Shown: positions 54,918 to 62,711, counted from the stretch's first letter. The stretch is 64,000 bases of DNA from Leptospira sp. B5-022 (GCF_000347035.1 NZ_ANIJ01000022.1:228209-292208); one strand, 5' to 3'. Numbers and translations are program-made. The notes: a model not told the origin generated them from the letters alone.

Positions 54918-55307
54918 TTATTTTAATCTTTCCAAAACCCCTTTTCGTTTTACTATATTCTTATAGTCCCACTGGATTTTTTTTGCTTTATTCACCCATC
55001 GTTTTAAGTCTTTTTTGTTTATTTGATCGGGACTCGTATATCGGATTTCCGCCGCTTTAAAACTTCCTTCGGGAGCCAAACCTTCTTCATCGAAGGATTG
55101 CCCGCTCCAAAAGAGCAATCGAATACAATTTTTAAGTTTACTATAACCTACGATCGGATTCCCATCCAAGAACCAAACCGGATGAGCATGCCAAATTTTA
55201 TTTTCCGCTTTAGGAAGATGAAGATTAATTTCTTGGGAAAGAATATCACAAATCTCTTTTTCAACTTTGGTTTGAGAATGATTATATTTTTGGACTTCTT
55301 TATTCAT
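54918..55307 (-). CDS. DUF1801-like protein
   Basis: The protein has 129 residues. ENKIWHAHPVWFLDGNPIVG and IRLLFWSGQSFDEEGLAPEG resemble the DUF1801 core (x-Y/W-x-x-P-x-W-x-G), although divergent from the neighbour at 53994. The C-terminus is basic and helical. The function is unknown. Confidence 0.75.
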   Translation of the reverse strand: MNKEVQKYNHSQTKVEKEICDILSQEINLHLPKAENKIWHAHPVWFLDGNPIVGYSKLKNCIRLLFWSGQSFDEEGLAPEGSFKAAEIRYTSPDQINKKDLKRWVNKAKKIQWDYKNIVKRKGVLERLK

Positions 55308-55375
55308 ACGATGTGTTGTTTGTAAAAAAATTCCCAGCTATTTAGTTCGGACCCACTTTTATAAAGCCTGTGCAG

Positions 55376-55744
55376 TTAATTTAAAGTCTTTTTACGGGGC
55401 TTTAGATTTTGTCTAACAGCTTCCACAAGTCTTTTTGGAGCAACACCACAATAAGAAACGACTAACATATCTTCGAATAAAGCCAAATCTGTGGACTTCA
55501 TTTCAACGCAAGTCCAGCCCTGTTGCCCCCATTTATTTTCTATGGGATAGACGGAGCCTTTAGAGGCTAATGAGAAGAAGTCCTGATCATTCAGATCAAA
55601 TTTAAGAACGATCTTTTTATTTTCCTGATCCACCGTTGCGAAAATTTTTTTATTAACTCTAAACGAGATTTTTTCAAAATGGGGTTCTTCATTTGTTCCA
55701 GGGAGAGCTAATGCAAGCTTTCTTACTTTGTCTAAGGAAATCAT
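55376..55744 (-). CDS. MmcQ/YjbR family protein
   Basis: The protein has 122 residues, normal for the family. It begins with VRKLALALPGTNEEPHFEKI, followed by FRVNKKIFATVDQENKKIVL and a C-terminal DMLVVSYCGVAPKRLVEAVR. This is the YjbR/CyaY-like fold of unknown function, often found with DUF1801 and SRPBCC genes. Confidence 0.88.
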   Translation of the reverse strand: MISLDKVRKLALALPGTNEEPHFEKISFRVNKKIFATVDQENKKIVLKFDLNDQDFFSLASKGSVYPIENKWGQQGWTCVEMKSTDLALFEDMLVVSYCGVAPKRLVEAVRQNLKPRKKTLN

Positions 55745-55858
55745 AGGGTGAACTCTTATATAAAACCGAGGTTCGATTCTTATTTTTTTTATTCAGCCAT
55801 CATAATTGGGGCTGAAAATGCTTCCCTATAAACAATAAAACCCGCTGCATCCCTTGAA

Positions 55859-56114
55859 ATGGATTCAAATCAAATCACTATTCAATCTACGATTGCGGCA
55901 GATGTTAAGAAAGTCTGGGACTACTACACCAATCCGCTACATATTATCAAATGGAATTTTGCAACTGATGATTGGCAATGTCCCAGGGCAAAAAACGATA
56001 TGAGACCTGGCGGGAAATACAACGAAAGAATGAGGGCTTAAGGATGTAAGTTTCGACTTTGAATTTGAAGCAATTTACGATACAATCGTTAATCAGAAAA
56101 AATTAGAGAAATAG
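55859..56114 (+). pseudogene. SRPBCC/AHSA1-like gene, frameshifted and truncated
   Basis: The reading frame from 55859 gives an SRPBCC start (TIAADVKKVWDYYTNPLHI, WNFATDDWQCPRAKNDMRPG) and stops at 56038-56040. Removing one T at about 56039 restores the family continuation AKDVSFDFEFEAIYDTIVNQ, which then ends at a TAG at 56112-56114. AHSA1-like proteins are about 140 residues, so the C-terminal helix is missing as well. It is a decayed gene. Confidence 0.8.
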
Positions 56115-56191
56115 GATATCAGTAGGAGTAGGAGACGCCGATGTAAGATAGCGAGGTGAAAGGTATGCGAAATATTTAATGTACGTTGAAG

Positions 56192-56353
56192 TTATTGTTC
56201 TTTTTCGGTGGGAGTGGGTGCTTCCTCTTCCGGCGTAACATTCTTCTTTTCTTCATTTCTTATTTTTCTTCTTTCTAGTTTTTCCTGCCTAATTTCCTTT
56301 TTTTTTATTTCTCGCTGCCGTTTCATAAACGATAAATTCCCTTTTTTGGCCAT
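56192..56353 (-). CDS. Small basic 53-residue protein
   Basis: I found this by hand translation. The start is the complement of 56351-56353, after a TAGGAA ribosome site. The sequence begins MAKKGNLSFMKRQREIKKKE and is Lys/Arg/Glu rich throughout, ending PTPTEKEQ. Short proteins of the MAKK...KRQRE type are common downstream of RNA-binding protein genes in bacteria. It lies downstream of the RRM gene on the same strand, 157 bp away. It may bind RNA or ribosomes. Confidence 0.6.
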   Translation of the reverse strand: MAKKGNLSFMKRQREIKKKEIRQEKLERRKIRNEEKKNVTPEEEAPTPTEKEQ

Positions 56354-56510
56354 ATAAATTCCTACTTATTAAAATCATATTTATCGCTCTCAGTACATAA
56401 AGATTTAAAGCAGAAAGTATGAAGCGAATAACGAATATCGATTTGATACCACCAGACCCAAAACCAAATTTGGGTTGGCGGCATAAAGGGTTGGTACGCT
56501 GTTTAAACGA

Positions 56511-56813
56511 TTACCAACGATTGCGACTAGGCTTTCTATTGTTATTCTTGTTGCGATCAGACCTTGATCTTTCTTCGGCAACGGAAACCACAATATTACG
56601 TCCGTCTATATCTTTCCCGTTGAGCTCTGCGACAGCTGTTTGAGCGGAATCTTGATCAGAAAAGGTAACAAAACCGAATCCTCGAGACTTACCGGTTTCG
56701 CGATCAACTACTACATTGGCTTCTTGAATGGCGCCATGAACTTCAAATACTTGGCGTAAGGTTTGATCAGTAGTTGACCAGCTTAGGCCGCCTACAAACA
56801 ATTTAGATGACAT
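56511..56813 (-). CDS. RRM RNA-binding protein (second copy)
   Basis: The protein has 100 residues. RNP2 is KLFVGGLSWST and RNP1 is KSRGFGFVTFS, with a C-terminal Arg/Asn/Ser-rich tail (RSDRNKNNNRKPSRNRW). A GAGG ribosome site precedes the ATG. This is the glycine/arginine-tailed cold-inducible RRM class, distinct from the tail-less protein at 16255. The gene marks the left border of the cassette-like region. Confidence 0.93.
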   Translation of the reverse strand: MSSKLFVGGLSWSTTDQTLRQVFEVHGAIQEANVVVDRETGKSRGFGFVTFSDQDSAQTAVAELNGKDIDGRNIVVSVAEERSRSDRNKNNNRKPSRNRW

Positions 56814-57230
56814 GAGTTATCCTCGTTCCACACAGATTTGAATAAACAATCCGTATGATAATTAATTTCGATCATTACGGGCTTTGTGATTAAAAACAGA
56901 ACGAGTAAAGAACTTACTTACTAGAAATATCGTGAACGTAATTCATTGCAAGCACATTTTTATATTTAGAAAAGAGTTATAAAACCACCATTTTCGGACG
57001 AATTTGAGGCTCATACCTTCTCACGAAGCTGTATAGGGTATCGGAAATATGGGGCGCGCGATTATCACTTCAAGGACAGATCTAATCGCGTGTAATGCAG
57101 ATTACTCACTTTTCCAATCAAAATTGCACGCGGCAAGTCTTGGGCCAAACGCTACACATTCACGAAACGGTGGAGAAAGAATACGAAGAGCCGGAAGCGT
57201 GCGCCAGGGGTTTACGTTAGACATATTTGC
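56814..57230. other. Leader/promoter region and possible degenerate attC
   Basis: The first about 180 bp is AT-rich and should hold the RRM leader and promoter on the minus strand. GTTAGAC at 57216-57222 ends 8 bp from the stop of the next gene, exactly where the repeats of the array begin after a stop. Inside, CGCTACACATTCACG resembles the reverse complement of the core word of the other sites. A matching left end is not clear (ATCTAAT near 57080 is the best candidate). I read it as a decayed last attC. Confidence 0.35.
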
Positions 57231-57914
57231 CTAATTATAACTGATTATAGTAATCAACTCCGCCGAATTAAACATATCAGCGGGAGAAATTACAGGTTCG
57301 GAGTAAGGAATATTATTCCCATATCTCTTTTTCATTAAATACTGTACATTTGATGATGATAGATCAAAATCTTTCAAAGTCTTTAAATCACCTAATTTCT
57401 TACCGGTAAATTTATCGTACAATTTCCAGATCAATTCAGTACAATAAATACGATCATCTTGCCAGCCAAAATAAATATCATAATGTCTGCCTAACAGAGA
57501 ATCTCCGTACTCTTTCATTCCTTGTATTGTAATATTTGTTAATACTTTTTCGCGATCTTTAAGACGCTTGATAACAAAGTGATTTTTCCGACCTCTTTTA
57601 ATGAAAGAAGACAAAGGAGTAATTCTTACAGGTTCAACGGCTTCAAGAACCTTATAGTCATTATCATATTTAAAAATGATTCCTACATGGGTATATCTTG
57701 ATTTAGTCGCCGCTTTAATTGCTTTAGCTTGTTCAGAGTTTGATTCGTGGAATATAATATCCCCTTCCATCAAATCAGAAGATTTAATCTGCTCAGCTTT
57801 CAAATTCCAGAAAGATGTAAAAAGGATTAAAATTAGAAAAACTATCTTATTCAAATTTTTCTTTAATTGGAAGTTAGGTGAATTTTCTGCGTTTGGAAAA
57901 CTAAACTTAGGCAC
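57231..57914 (-). CDS. YiiX/NlpC-P60-like exported cysteine hydrolase
   Basis: The protein has 227 residues from a GTG at 57914 overlapping the upstream gene by 8 bp. A TTG at about 57854 would put the signal peptide (NKIVFLILILFTSFWNLKA) right at the start and may be the true one. Motifs are LMEGDIIFHESNSEQAKAIK, then the His-bearing SRYTHVGIIFK, and the Cys-bearing IYCTELIWKLYDKF. These give the Cys/His pair of YiiX-type permuted NlpC/P60 hydrolases, which act on lipids or peptidoglycan-like amides. It forms a two-gene cassette with 57907-58287. Confidence 0.78.
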   Translation of the reverse strand: MPKFSFPNAENSPNFQLKKNLNKIVFLILILFTSFWNLKAEQIKSSDLMEGDIIFHESNSEQAKAIKAATKSRYTHVGIIFKYDNDYKVLEAVEPVRITPLSSFIKRGRKNHFVIKRLKDREKVLTNITIQGMKEYGDSLLGRHYDIYFGWQDDRIYCTELIWKLYDKFTGKKLGDLKTLKDFDLSSSNVQYLMKKRYGNNIPYSEPVISPADMFNSAELITIISYN

Positions 57915-58287
57915 TTTCGTTATTGATGGGTAACGTGCTTAAATATGAACAAGGAATTAACCCTCCAAATCCACCTATAAAAACCGCTAAAAGACCCGCA
58001 AGTAGGCCAACTAATATAAAACCTATATGAGTATGAAGGTTTTTCTTCTTCAGAGTAATAAAGGATATAAAAAGACAGCCGACTACAGCAACTAAGTTCC
58101 CGATCCTTGCCCCTAATTGAAAGCTCTCGTCTGGTAAAAACTTTACCCCTACTATACTTAGCAATCCTATCCCTATTCCAGAAATTAATCCAGAGGATAT
58201 TACTATGATTAATAACCATACTATATAGAAAATAAGAGCCTCTTTCCAATTGCGTTGGTAAGAAAAATCAGTTACGCTTTTAAACAT
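57907..58287 (-). CDS. Four-TM membrane protein, unknown
   Basis: The protein has 126 residues with hydrophobic segments EALIFYIVWLLIIVISSGLI, GIGIGLLSIVGVKFL, RIGNLVAVVGCLFISFITLK and HIGFILVGLLAGLLAVFIGG. No motif was recognised. Its start is 38 bp from the short repeat at 58325, and it overlaps the hydrolase gene, so the two form one unit. Confidence 0.65.
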   Translation of the reverse strand: MFKSVTDFSYQRNWKEALIFYIVWLLIIVISSGLISGIGIGLLSIVGVKFLPDESFQLGARIGNLVAVVGCLFISFITLKKKNLHTHIGFILVGLLAGLLAVFIGGFGGLIPCSYLSTLPINNESA

Positions 58288-58324
58288 TATTCCTTCCTAT
58301 TTGCAAAATTTTCGCGCTTCATTT

Positions 58325-58353
58325 CGCCTAACGACCGAAGAGAAAGTTAGTCG
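58325..58353. repeat. attC-like site 1 (29 bp, minimal)
   Basis: It begins CGCCTAACGACCGA and ends GAAAGTTAGTCG. This is an R-box pair with almost nothing between the arms, so it looks like an internally deleted version of the 144-bp sites. It follows the stop of the VOC gene (58382) by 28 bp in gene direction. Confidence 0.6.
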
Positions 58354-58381
58354 AAGTTGGTTTGAAGGTAGCCCAAATTTC

Positions 58382-58735
58382 TTAATGCCCCTCAATAAGC
58401 TCAATCGTTCTTTCTTCGAAGTCTTTCATTTCCACTCGAAATGGAGCATCTAATTGTTTGATTTTTAGCTCATTCATTTTACAAAAGAATTCTAATTTGT
58501 CCAGAATTGAACGCAAATTTGGAACAGTTAATCCAATTCTTATTGTCCGATAATCAACAGCGGATTCCTTTTTCCAAGGATATAGTTCAAAAACGAAGTT
58601 ATCAACCAAGCAACTGTAATGGTCCGGTCCCGAGCCATGTTTTTCGAGATTAAATTTTAATCCCAAAATCTCAAATAATTCTTTCGATTTACCTATATCT
58701 GCCACCCATATTGTTAGATAATGAAACCGTATCAT
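58382..58735 (-). CDS. VOC (glyoxalase/bleomycin-resistance) family protein
   Basis: The protein has 117 residues and a single VOC module. It begins IRFHYLTIWVADIGKSKELF with the first metal-ligand position His, has GLKFNLEKHGSGPDHYSCLV in the middle, and ends RVEMKDFEERTIELIEGH with the Glu ligand. It is probably a metal-dependent lyase, dioxygenase or antibiotic-binding protein; the substrate is unknown. It is a single-gene cassette. Confidence 0.85.
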   Translation of the reverse strand: MIRFHYLTIWVADIGKSKELFEILGLKFNLEKHGSGPDHYSCLVDNFVFELYPWKKESAVDYRTIRIGLTVPNLRSILDKLEFFCKMNELKIKQLDAPFRVEMKDFEERTIELIEGH

Positions 58736-58865
58736 CGAAGTTGATATTTCCGCATATCGTCTAAGAACATCTTAGACTTCTACAAAATTATAAGCAGGAA
58801 TGAATGTATAGTATTGCTATTGACCTTCATTCTTTCTACTAAAATTTAGTGATTAGTCAATGATA

Positions 58866-58912
58866 GCTAACGACCAAGCGAAATATGGCGGCGCCTGGAG
58901 CGAAAGTTAGTC
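58866..58912. repeat. attC-like site 2 (47 bp)
   Basis: It begins GCTAACGACCAAGCGAAATA and ends GGAGCGAAAGTTAGTC. The middle keeps AAGCGAAATATGGCG, a word also present in the long sites. It starts 22 bp past the stop of the lipoprotein VOC gene in gene direction. Confidence 0.7.
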
Positions 58913-58934
58913 GTCGTCTGCGAAACTAATTTAA

Positions 58935-59381
58935 TTACTTTTCAGAATTCAGCCCCATTTTATTTCCTTCACTGTCAATAAAAATCGCAAAAAAACCATT
59001 TCCATCTGCATGAGGAGTTTTTGGGATTAGAATTTTCCCGCCATTCTTAACAATTTTATCTAGAATGATCTGAAGATCTTCTCCGGCATTTAGGTATACG
59101 GTTATGCCATTAGTGGAAGGCTCATAACCTTGTGCTTCAACAATTAAACCTGTAACTTGTTGATTTTCATAGGGCAAAACACCCATTTTTATTCCTTGTA
59201 ATTCCATTTTTTCTATTTTAATATCCAAAATGGACTCATAAAAAGTTATAGCCTTTTTGAGATCTTTTGCTGGTATCTCAAAAATACTGATATAACTGTT
59301 CATTTTATTCTGCTTATTGACGCATTGCAATAGACTCAAAGCCAAAATTGCAGCAATTAAATTTGTGATCATTTTTTTCAT
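58935..59381 (-). CDS. Lipoprotein-anchored VOC family protein
   Basis: The protein has 148 residues. The signal MKKMITNLIAAILALSLLQC has a lipobox with Cys20. A VOC module follows: SIFEIPAKDLKKAITFYESI, then LPYENQQVTGLIVEAQGYEP, then GNGFFAIFIDSEGNKMGLNS. VOC proteins are normally cytoplasmic, so membrane anchoring is unusual. It lies 61 bp after the AraC-type gene with no repeat between, so the two genes share one cassette. The AraC protein may control it. Confidence 0.82.
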   Translation of the reverse strand: MKKMITNLIAAILALSLLQCVNKQNKMNSYISIFEIPAKDLKKAITFYESILDIKIEKMELQGIKMGVLPYENQQVTGLIVEAQGYEPSTNGITVYLNAGEDLQIILDKIVKNGGKILIPKTPHADGNGFFAIFIDSEGNKMGLNSEK

Positions 59382-59442
59382 GAATCAAATCTTAACCCAA
59401 TTTGCTTTTCAGGAATTGTAAAATTGCGACAAAAAATATAAT

Positions 59443-60258
59443 TTATTTATAAAAAATTGAAGAAAGTTTCATATGTTCATTATTTAAGAATTCTTTCGGA
59501 TTAAGACCAGTAAAATCTTTAAAGTCTTTGATAAAATGAGATTGATCATGATAATCAAACTGATGAGCTATGCTTGTGAATGATTCTGGATCTTCACTTA
59601 AGACTAATTTCAGAGCTGCTTGAAATCTTATTAATCTACCCAATTGTTTTGGACTTACACCAACGTATTTAAGGAATTTTCTTTCTAGTTTCCTTCTTAA
59701 TGAAACTTTATCTTCAATGATTGCTTTGATTGGCTTACTACCAAGACTAAGTATAATTTCATCGATAGTATTTTTTACTAAATCATCATAAACTAATGGT
59801 TTGCTTATATATGATCTGAGAAAACTCTCAATAATCTCAATTCTATGTTTAGTATCTCTTGCATTTATAATCAAATTTTCCAACTCATCTGCATCATTTT
59901 TTGGGAATAAATTAGCAAGTGGAGTTTCTTTATCCGTCAATCTATTTAATTCTGTTTTTACTAGATGGGCGAATCCATAAGGATAAAAGCGAATGGAGAA
60001 AGTATTAACATAACCTGTAGGTTCAATGTAAAATTCCTCCATAGTTTGTCCCAATACCAAAGCTCGAGGCTGGATAATAAATTCATCTGCACTAGTATAT
60101 CTTTTGATGTCATCGCCAAGTATAAAAGCCATTTCAATTAATCCATCAGGAATAATACGCTGTTTCGTTGTTTCTATAGATGCTGGGACTATTAAAGTCC
60201 AATAGCAATTTATAAATAATTCCAGATCCCTGTGAGGAAGAAAAGTTTTGTATTCCAT
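59443..60258 (-). CDS. AraC-family transcriptional regulator
   Basis: The protein has 271 residues. The N-terminal sensing domain resembles the DUF6597 type (MEYKTFLPHRDLELFINCYW, then IIPDGLIEMAFILGDDI). The C-terminal double HTH is ERKFLKYVGVSPKQLGRLIR followed by TSIAHQFDYHDQSHFIKDFK and DFTGLNPKEF. The start is 26 bp from attC-like site 3. The gene is clearly AT-richer than the chromosomal genes to the left. It probably controls its own cassette partner. Confidence 0.88.
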   Translation of the reverse strand: MEYKTFLPHRDLELFINCYWTLIVPASIETTKQRIIPDGLIEMAFILGDDIKRYTSADEFIIQPRALVLGQTMEEFYIEPTGYVNTFSIRFYPYGFAHLVKTELNRLTDKETPLANLFPKNDADELENLIINARDTKHRIEIIESFLRSYISKPLVYDDLVKNTIDEIILSLGSKPIKAIIEDKVSLRRKLERKFLKYVGVSPKQLGRLIRFQAALKLVLSEDPESFTSIAHQFDYHDQSHFIKDFKDFTGLNPKEFLNNEHMKLSSIFYK

Positions 60259-60283
60259 ACAATTATTTCTTTAAGCAGATGAT

Positions 60284-60373
60284 GACTAACGACAAAGCGA
60301 AATGTGGTGTGGCCTGGAGCGAGGGGGTTGCGAAGCGAGCTCGAAGCGCAACGGCTGAGGCGAAAGTTATGCG
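60284..60373. repeat. attC-like site 3 (90 bp)
   Basis: It begins GACTAACGACAAAGCGAAAT and ends GAGGCGAAAGTTATGCG. The middle contains TGCGAAGCGAGCTCGAAGCG, which folds on itself and is shared with sites 4 and 5. Confidence 0.78.
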
Positions 60374-60432
60374 ATGGACCGATCCTTTACCGGAAAATAG
60401 AACTTAAACAAATTTAAGACAAACTTTAAATT

Positions 60433-60852
60433 CTAACGTCTTACTAATATACCACTCAAATTTGTTCCCGGAGCGATTGTATTAAAAACTGTCCCAAACT
60501 TCTTCACATTTTCATGTAAAAGATTCAAACGTTGCTCTGATTCTTCTGAATCCACTATTACTTTATAAAAGATCGATTCCATTCTCGGAGGCACATCTTG
60601 TCTCACTCCATCTACTATCACTTCAATTGAATTTAATTGAAATTGTAAAATTGGGACTGTTCTCTCGATTCCTTTAATTATACAGGCAGAGAGAGCGGAC
60701 AGGAGCAATTCCGCAGGGTTAAAGGCGTCTACATTCCCTAATATATCTGTATCAAGTGTTATCTTAGCGTTCTTGCACTTTGATACACTACTATGCGAAT
60801 CTACTCTTAGGGTTTCGACATGAAACGTCATTTTAGGTTTAGATTCACTCAT
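60433..60852 (-). CDS. OsmC family protein
   Basis: The protein has 139 residues from the ATG at 60852, which has GGAAG upstream; a GTG at 60867 gives five more residues. Motifs are FHVETLRVDSHSSVSKCKNA, then NVDAFNPAELLLSALSACII with the conserved Cys, and KKFGTVFNTIAPGTNLSGIL. OsmC/Ohr proteins use reactive cysteines to detoxify organic hydroperoxides; only one of the usual two Cys positions is obvious here. It is a single-gene cassette, with 128 bp from its start to site 4 for its own promoter. Confidence 0.85.
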   Translation of the reverse strand: MSESKPKMTFHVETLRVDSHSSVSKCKNAKITLDTDILGNVDAFNPAELLLSALSACIIKGIERTVPILQFQLNSIEVIVDGVRQDVPPRMESIFYKVIVDSEESEQRLNLLHENVKKFGTVFNTIAPGTNLSGILVRR

Positions 60853-60980
60853 ACTATACACTTCCACATATAAACAACCTTATAATTAAATGACTGTCGA
60901 TTAAAAGTTTTCTACATTCCTTTGATAAAAATTACCTTTAAATTCAATTGCTTTTTAGGATTTTATTCTGATCGGTCTTT

Positions 60981-61124
60981 CGCCTAACGACCGAGGTGCT
61001 CCGACGTTTGCGACGGCACGAGCTTGCGTATAGCAAGCACATTGACAAAGCGAAATGTGCCGAAGGCCAAGCGAGAGTTGCGAAGCAAGCTCGAAGCGCC
61101 GCGGAAGCACCGAAAGTTAGTTGC
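60981..61124. repeat. attC-like site 4 (144 bp, full length)
   Basis: Left arm: CGCCTAAC, spacer GACC, then GAGGTGCTCCGACG. Right arm: CGGAAGCACCG, spacer AAA, then GTTAG. The R boxes and the L boxes (CGAGGTGC/GCACCG) pair across an unpaired central spacer, and the left L box has extra bases. This is the attC layout. The variable middle is also self-complementary. It starts 14 bp past the MazF stop in gene direction. Confidence 0.82.
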
Positions 61125-61138
61125 AGTAGCCCACTAAA

Positions 61139-61480
61139 CTAAAAAATCAATAGTTTAAGATTATCTAAAACTTCTTTTAACGATAGTTTATTGAGCGGTT
61201 CTATAAATTCAGCTTCACGAATAGTCCAATCTAAGTTCTTAATCTGATCAGAAAGAACCACCCCATCTATTTTTTTAGATTTAACTATTACTTCAAACGG
61301 ATAACCTTTAATCTTACTTGTGATAGGACAAAAAATCGCCAAGCCTGTCTTTGCATTATATTCTTTCGGAGATAGAACAAGCGCTGGTCTACGTCCTCTT
61401 TGCTTATGCCCAGCTTGAGGAGTAAAATTCAACCATACAATGTCCCCTTTTTCAGGGGTGTATTTACTCTTCTTCACCAA
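61139..61480 (-). CDS. mazF: MazF-family mRNA interferase toxin
   Basis: The protein has 113 residues. The PemK/MazF core is KGDIVWLNFTPQAGHKQRGR followed by RPALVLSPKEYNAKTG, then IFCPITSKIKGYPFEV and a C-terminal LDWTIREAEFIEPL. The conserved Arg and Thr/Ser active-site region is intact. It cleaves mRNA at short motifs when MazE is lost. It overlaps the antitoxin gene by 7 bp. Confidence 0.94.
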   Translation of the reverse strand: MVKKSKYTPEKGDIVWLNFTPQAGHKQRGRRPALVLSPKEYNAKTGLAIFCPITSKIKGYPFEVIVKSKKIDGVVLSDQIKNLDWTIREAEFIEPLNKLSLKEVLDNLKLLIF

Positions 61481-61710
61481 GCCTCATGACCAACAGAGGA
61501 ACCGCTAGAAATCTCGGAGTGAAGATTTTGCTTAGTTATTTTAGCTAACTTTTCTTCTAATGATGCTTTTCTCATGGGATAAATTACTATTTTATCCCCT
61601 TCATATTGAAGTTCAACATGACTACCATCATTCAATTCTAATTCGTTGGCCATCGCCTTTGGGATCCTAATACCTAGACTATTACCCCATTTTTGAATAA
61701 TTGATTCCAT
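61474..61710 (-). CDS. mazE: MazE-family antitoxin (AbrB fold)
   Basis: The protein has 78 residues from MESIIQKWGNSLGIRIPKAM at 61710; the longer frame to 61758 would cover the promoter and operator. The SpoVT/AbrB DNA-binding module runs to VELQYEGDKIVIYPMRK. The C-terminal helix binds MazF. It is likely to repress its own promoter through the palindrome at 61721-61737. Confidence 0.92.
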   Translation of the reverse strand: MESIIQKWGNSLGIRIPKAMANELELNDGSHVELQYEGDKIVIYPMRKASLEEKLAKITKQNLHSEISSGSSVGHEAW

Positions 61711-61718
61711 AAAGCAAT

Positions 61719-61747
61719 TATATATACATTGTATATACTTCAACCAA
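61719..61747 (-). promoter_or_regulatory. mazEF promoter overlapped by palindromic operator
   Basis: On the minus strand, TTGGTT (61747-61742), a 17-bp spacer and TATATA (61724-61719) form a candidate promoter. TATATAC-att-GTATATA (61721-61737) is a perfect 7-bp inverted repeat inside it, suited to MazE autorepression. Having its own promoter fits a toxin-antitoxin cassette. Confidence 0.6.
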
Positions 61748-61796
61748 AATTCAGTCATTTTGTTAAATTTGTTTAAGGAAAATTTTACGGGCTATT

Positions 61797-61859
61797 GCAA
61801 CTAACGGCCGAGGTGCGAAGCGAGCTCGAAGCGCAACGGCTGAGGCGAAAGTTATGCGT
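61797..61859. repeat. attC-like site 5 (63 bp)
   Basis: It begins GCAACTAACGGCCGAGGTGC and ends GAGGCGAAAGTTATGCG. The middle GCGAAGCGAGCTCGAAGCGC forms a hairpin. It looks like a longer site with an internal deletion. It starts 10 bp past the VapC stop in gene direction. Confidence 0.78.
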
Positions 61860-61869
61860 AATGGTTATT

Positions 61870-62256
61870 TTAGTAAACTTTTAGTTTGATGTTCTTACTC
61901 ATTAGCTTAAAATGTTTGTCCAACGTAAAAAGCATTGCCTTATTTTGGATCACATTCTGAGCAATTATCAAATCTGGAATTCCAACTTTATTTATCCCAT
62001 TTCTAAGATTCGAAATTTGATATTCAATTATTTGTTCACAATTAATTTCTAATGGAAATCGTTCAATAGCCTCTAAGGAAGTAATTATCTTTGATTGTTT
62101 TCGTAATTTAAGAAAAGGAATTAATTCTGCTAATATGAGATCATTAGTGTAAATATTCTCTCTATCAATCAACTCGTCCACTTCTGTCGAAATTGATGAA
62201 TTACTATTCCTGAAATATTCGATCCAAACTGATGAATCCAACAGAATACGATTCAT
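61870..62256 (-). CDS. vapC: VapC-family PIN-domain toxin
   Basis: The protein has 128 residues. The PIN acidic residues are in place: D7 (ILLDSSVWIEYF), E44 (NDLILAELIPF), D95 (VGIPDLIIAQN) and D113 (FTLDKHF). It is an RNase, usually targeting tRNA or rRNA. It overlaps vapB by 4 bp. Confidence 0.93.
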   Translation of the reverse strand: MNRILLDSSVWIEYFRNSNSSISTEVDELIDRENIYTNDLILAELIPFLKLRKQSKIITSLEAIERFPLEINCEQIIEYQISNLRNGINKVGIPDLIIAQNVIQNKAMLFTLDKHFKLMSKNIKLKVY

Positions 62257-62453
62257 CGCTTCCGTAAATTATCTAAATTAATTTCGAGATTAACAGATCC
62301 TTTATACTTTTTAAGATCTTTTAACTTTTCTCGTCTAATTAAAGAAGCAAGCCCTTCTTTAATTACATCTGTCTTAGTTTTCAAATGAGTCAACCTCATT
62401 GCTTCTAAAAACAATTCTTCAGGAATATCTACGGTAGTTCTCATAATATGCAT
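62253..62453 (-). CDS. vapB: VapB-family antitoxin (ribbon-helix-helix)
   Basis: The protein has 66 residues from the ATG at 62453, or 63 from 62444. RTTVDIPEELFLEAMRLTHL has the N-terminal beta strand and first helix of ribbon-helix-helix VapB2-type antitoxins, and KTKTDVIKEGLASLIRREK gives the second helix. The C-terminal tail should wrap around VapC. Confidence 0.9.
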   Translation of the reverse strand: MHIMRTTVDIPEELFLEAMRLTHLKTKTDVIKEGLASLIRREKLKDLKKYKGSVNLEINLDNLRKR

Positions 62454-62481
62454 AAAATGATTAATTTATATGCATTGTCAA
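62448..62481 (-). promoter_or_regulatory. vapBC promoter and operator candidate
   Basis: A consensus -35 TTGACA lies on the minus strand (62481-62476). ATGCATA (62448-62454) and TATGCAT (62469-62475) are inverted repeats 14 bp apart between the -35 and the vapB start. They are a likely autoregulatory operator. The -10 is not clear. Confidence 0.5.
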
Positions 62482-62578
62482 ATCTTATTTCATTGCTGGC
62501 ATTTGATTCTATTGAACCGCCAAATTACTACTTTCCTCAAGAATGAACTTAGTTTTATATTACAGCTTTTTGCCATTA

Positions 62579-62711
62579 CGCCTAACGACCGAGGTGCTCC
62601 GACGTTTGCGATGGCACGAACTTGCGTAAGCAAGTGCAGTGACGGAAGTGAATGTGGCGAAGCCTGGAGCGAGGGGCCCGAAGTGGAACGGAGGCACCGA
62701 AAGTTAGGCTG
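62579..62711. repeat. attC-like site 6 (133 bp)
   Basis: It begins CGCCTAACGACCGAGGTGCT and ends GAGGCACCGAAAGTTAGGCTG. R boxes GCCTAAC/GTTAGGC pair perfectly, followed by an unpaired GACC/AAA spacer and pairing L boxes. It is followed on the right by a unit with no intact gene. Confidence 0.83.

Noticed and set aside
57040..57222. Complete attC at the left end of the array
   Set aside because: Only the GTTAGAC end and a distorted core word are visible; the left arm cannot be placed. Kept only as a weak note.
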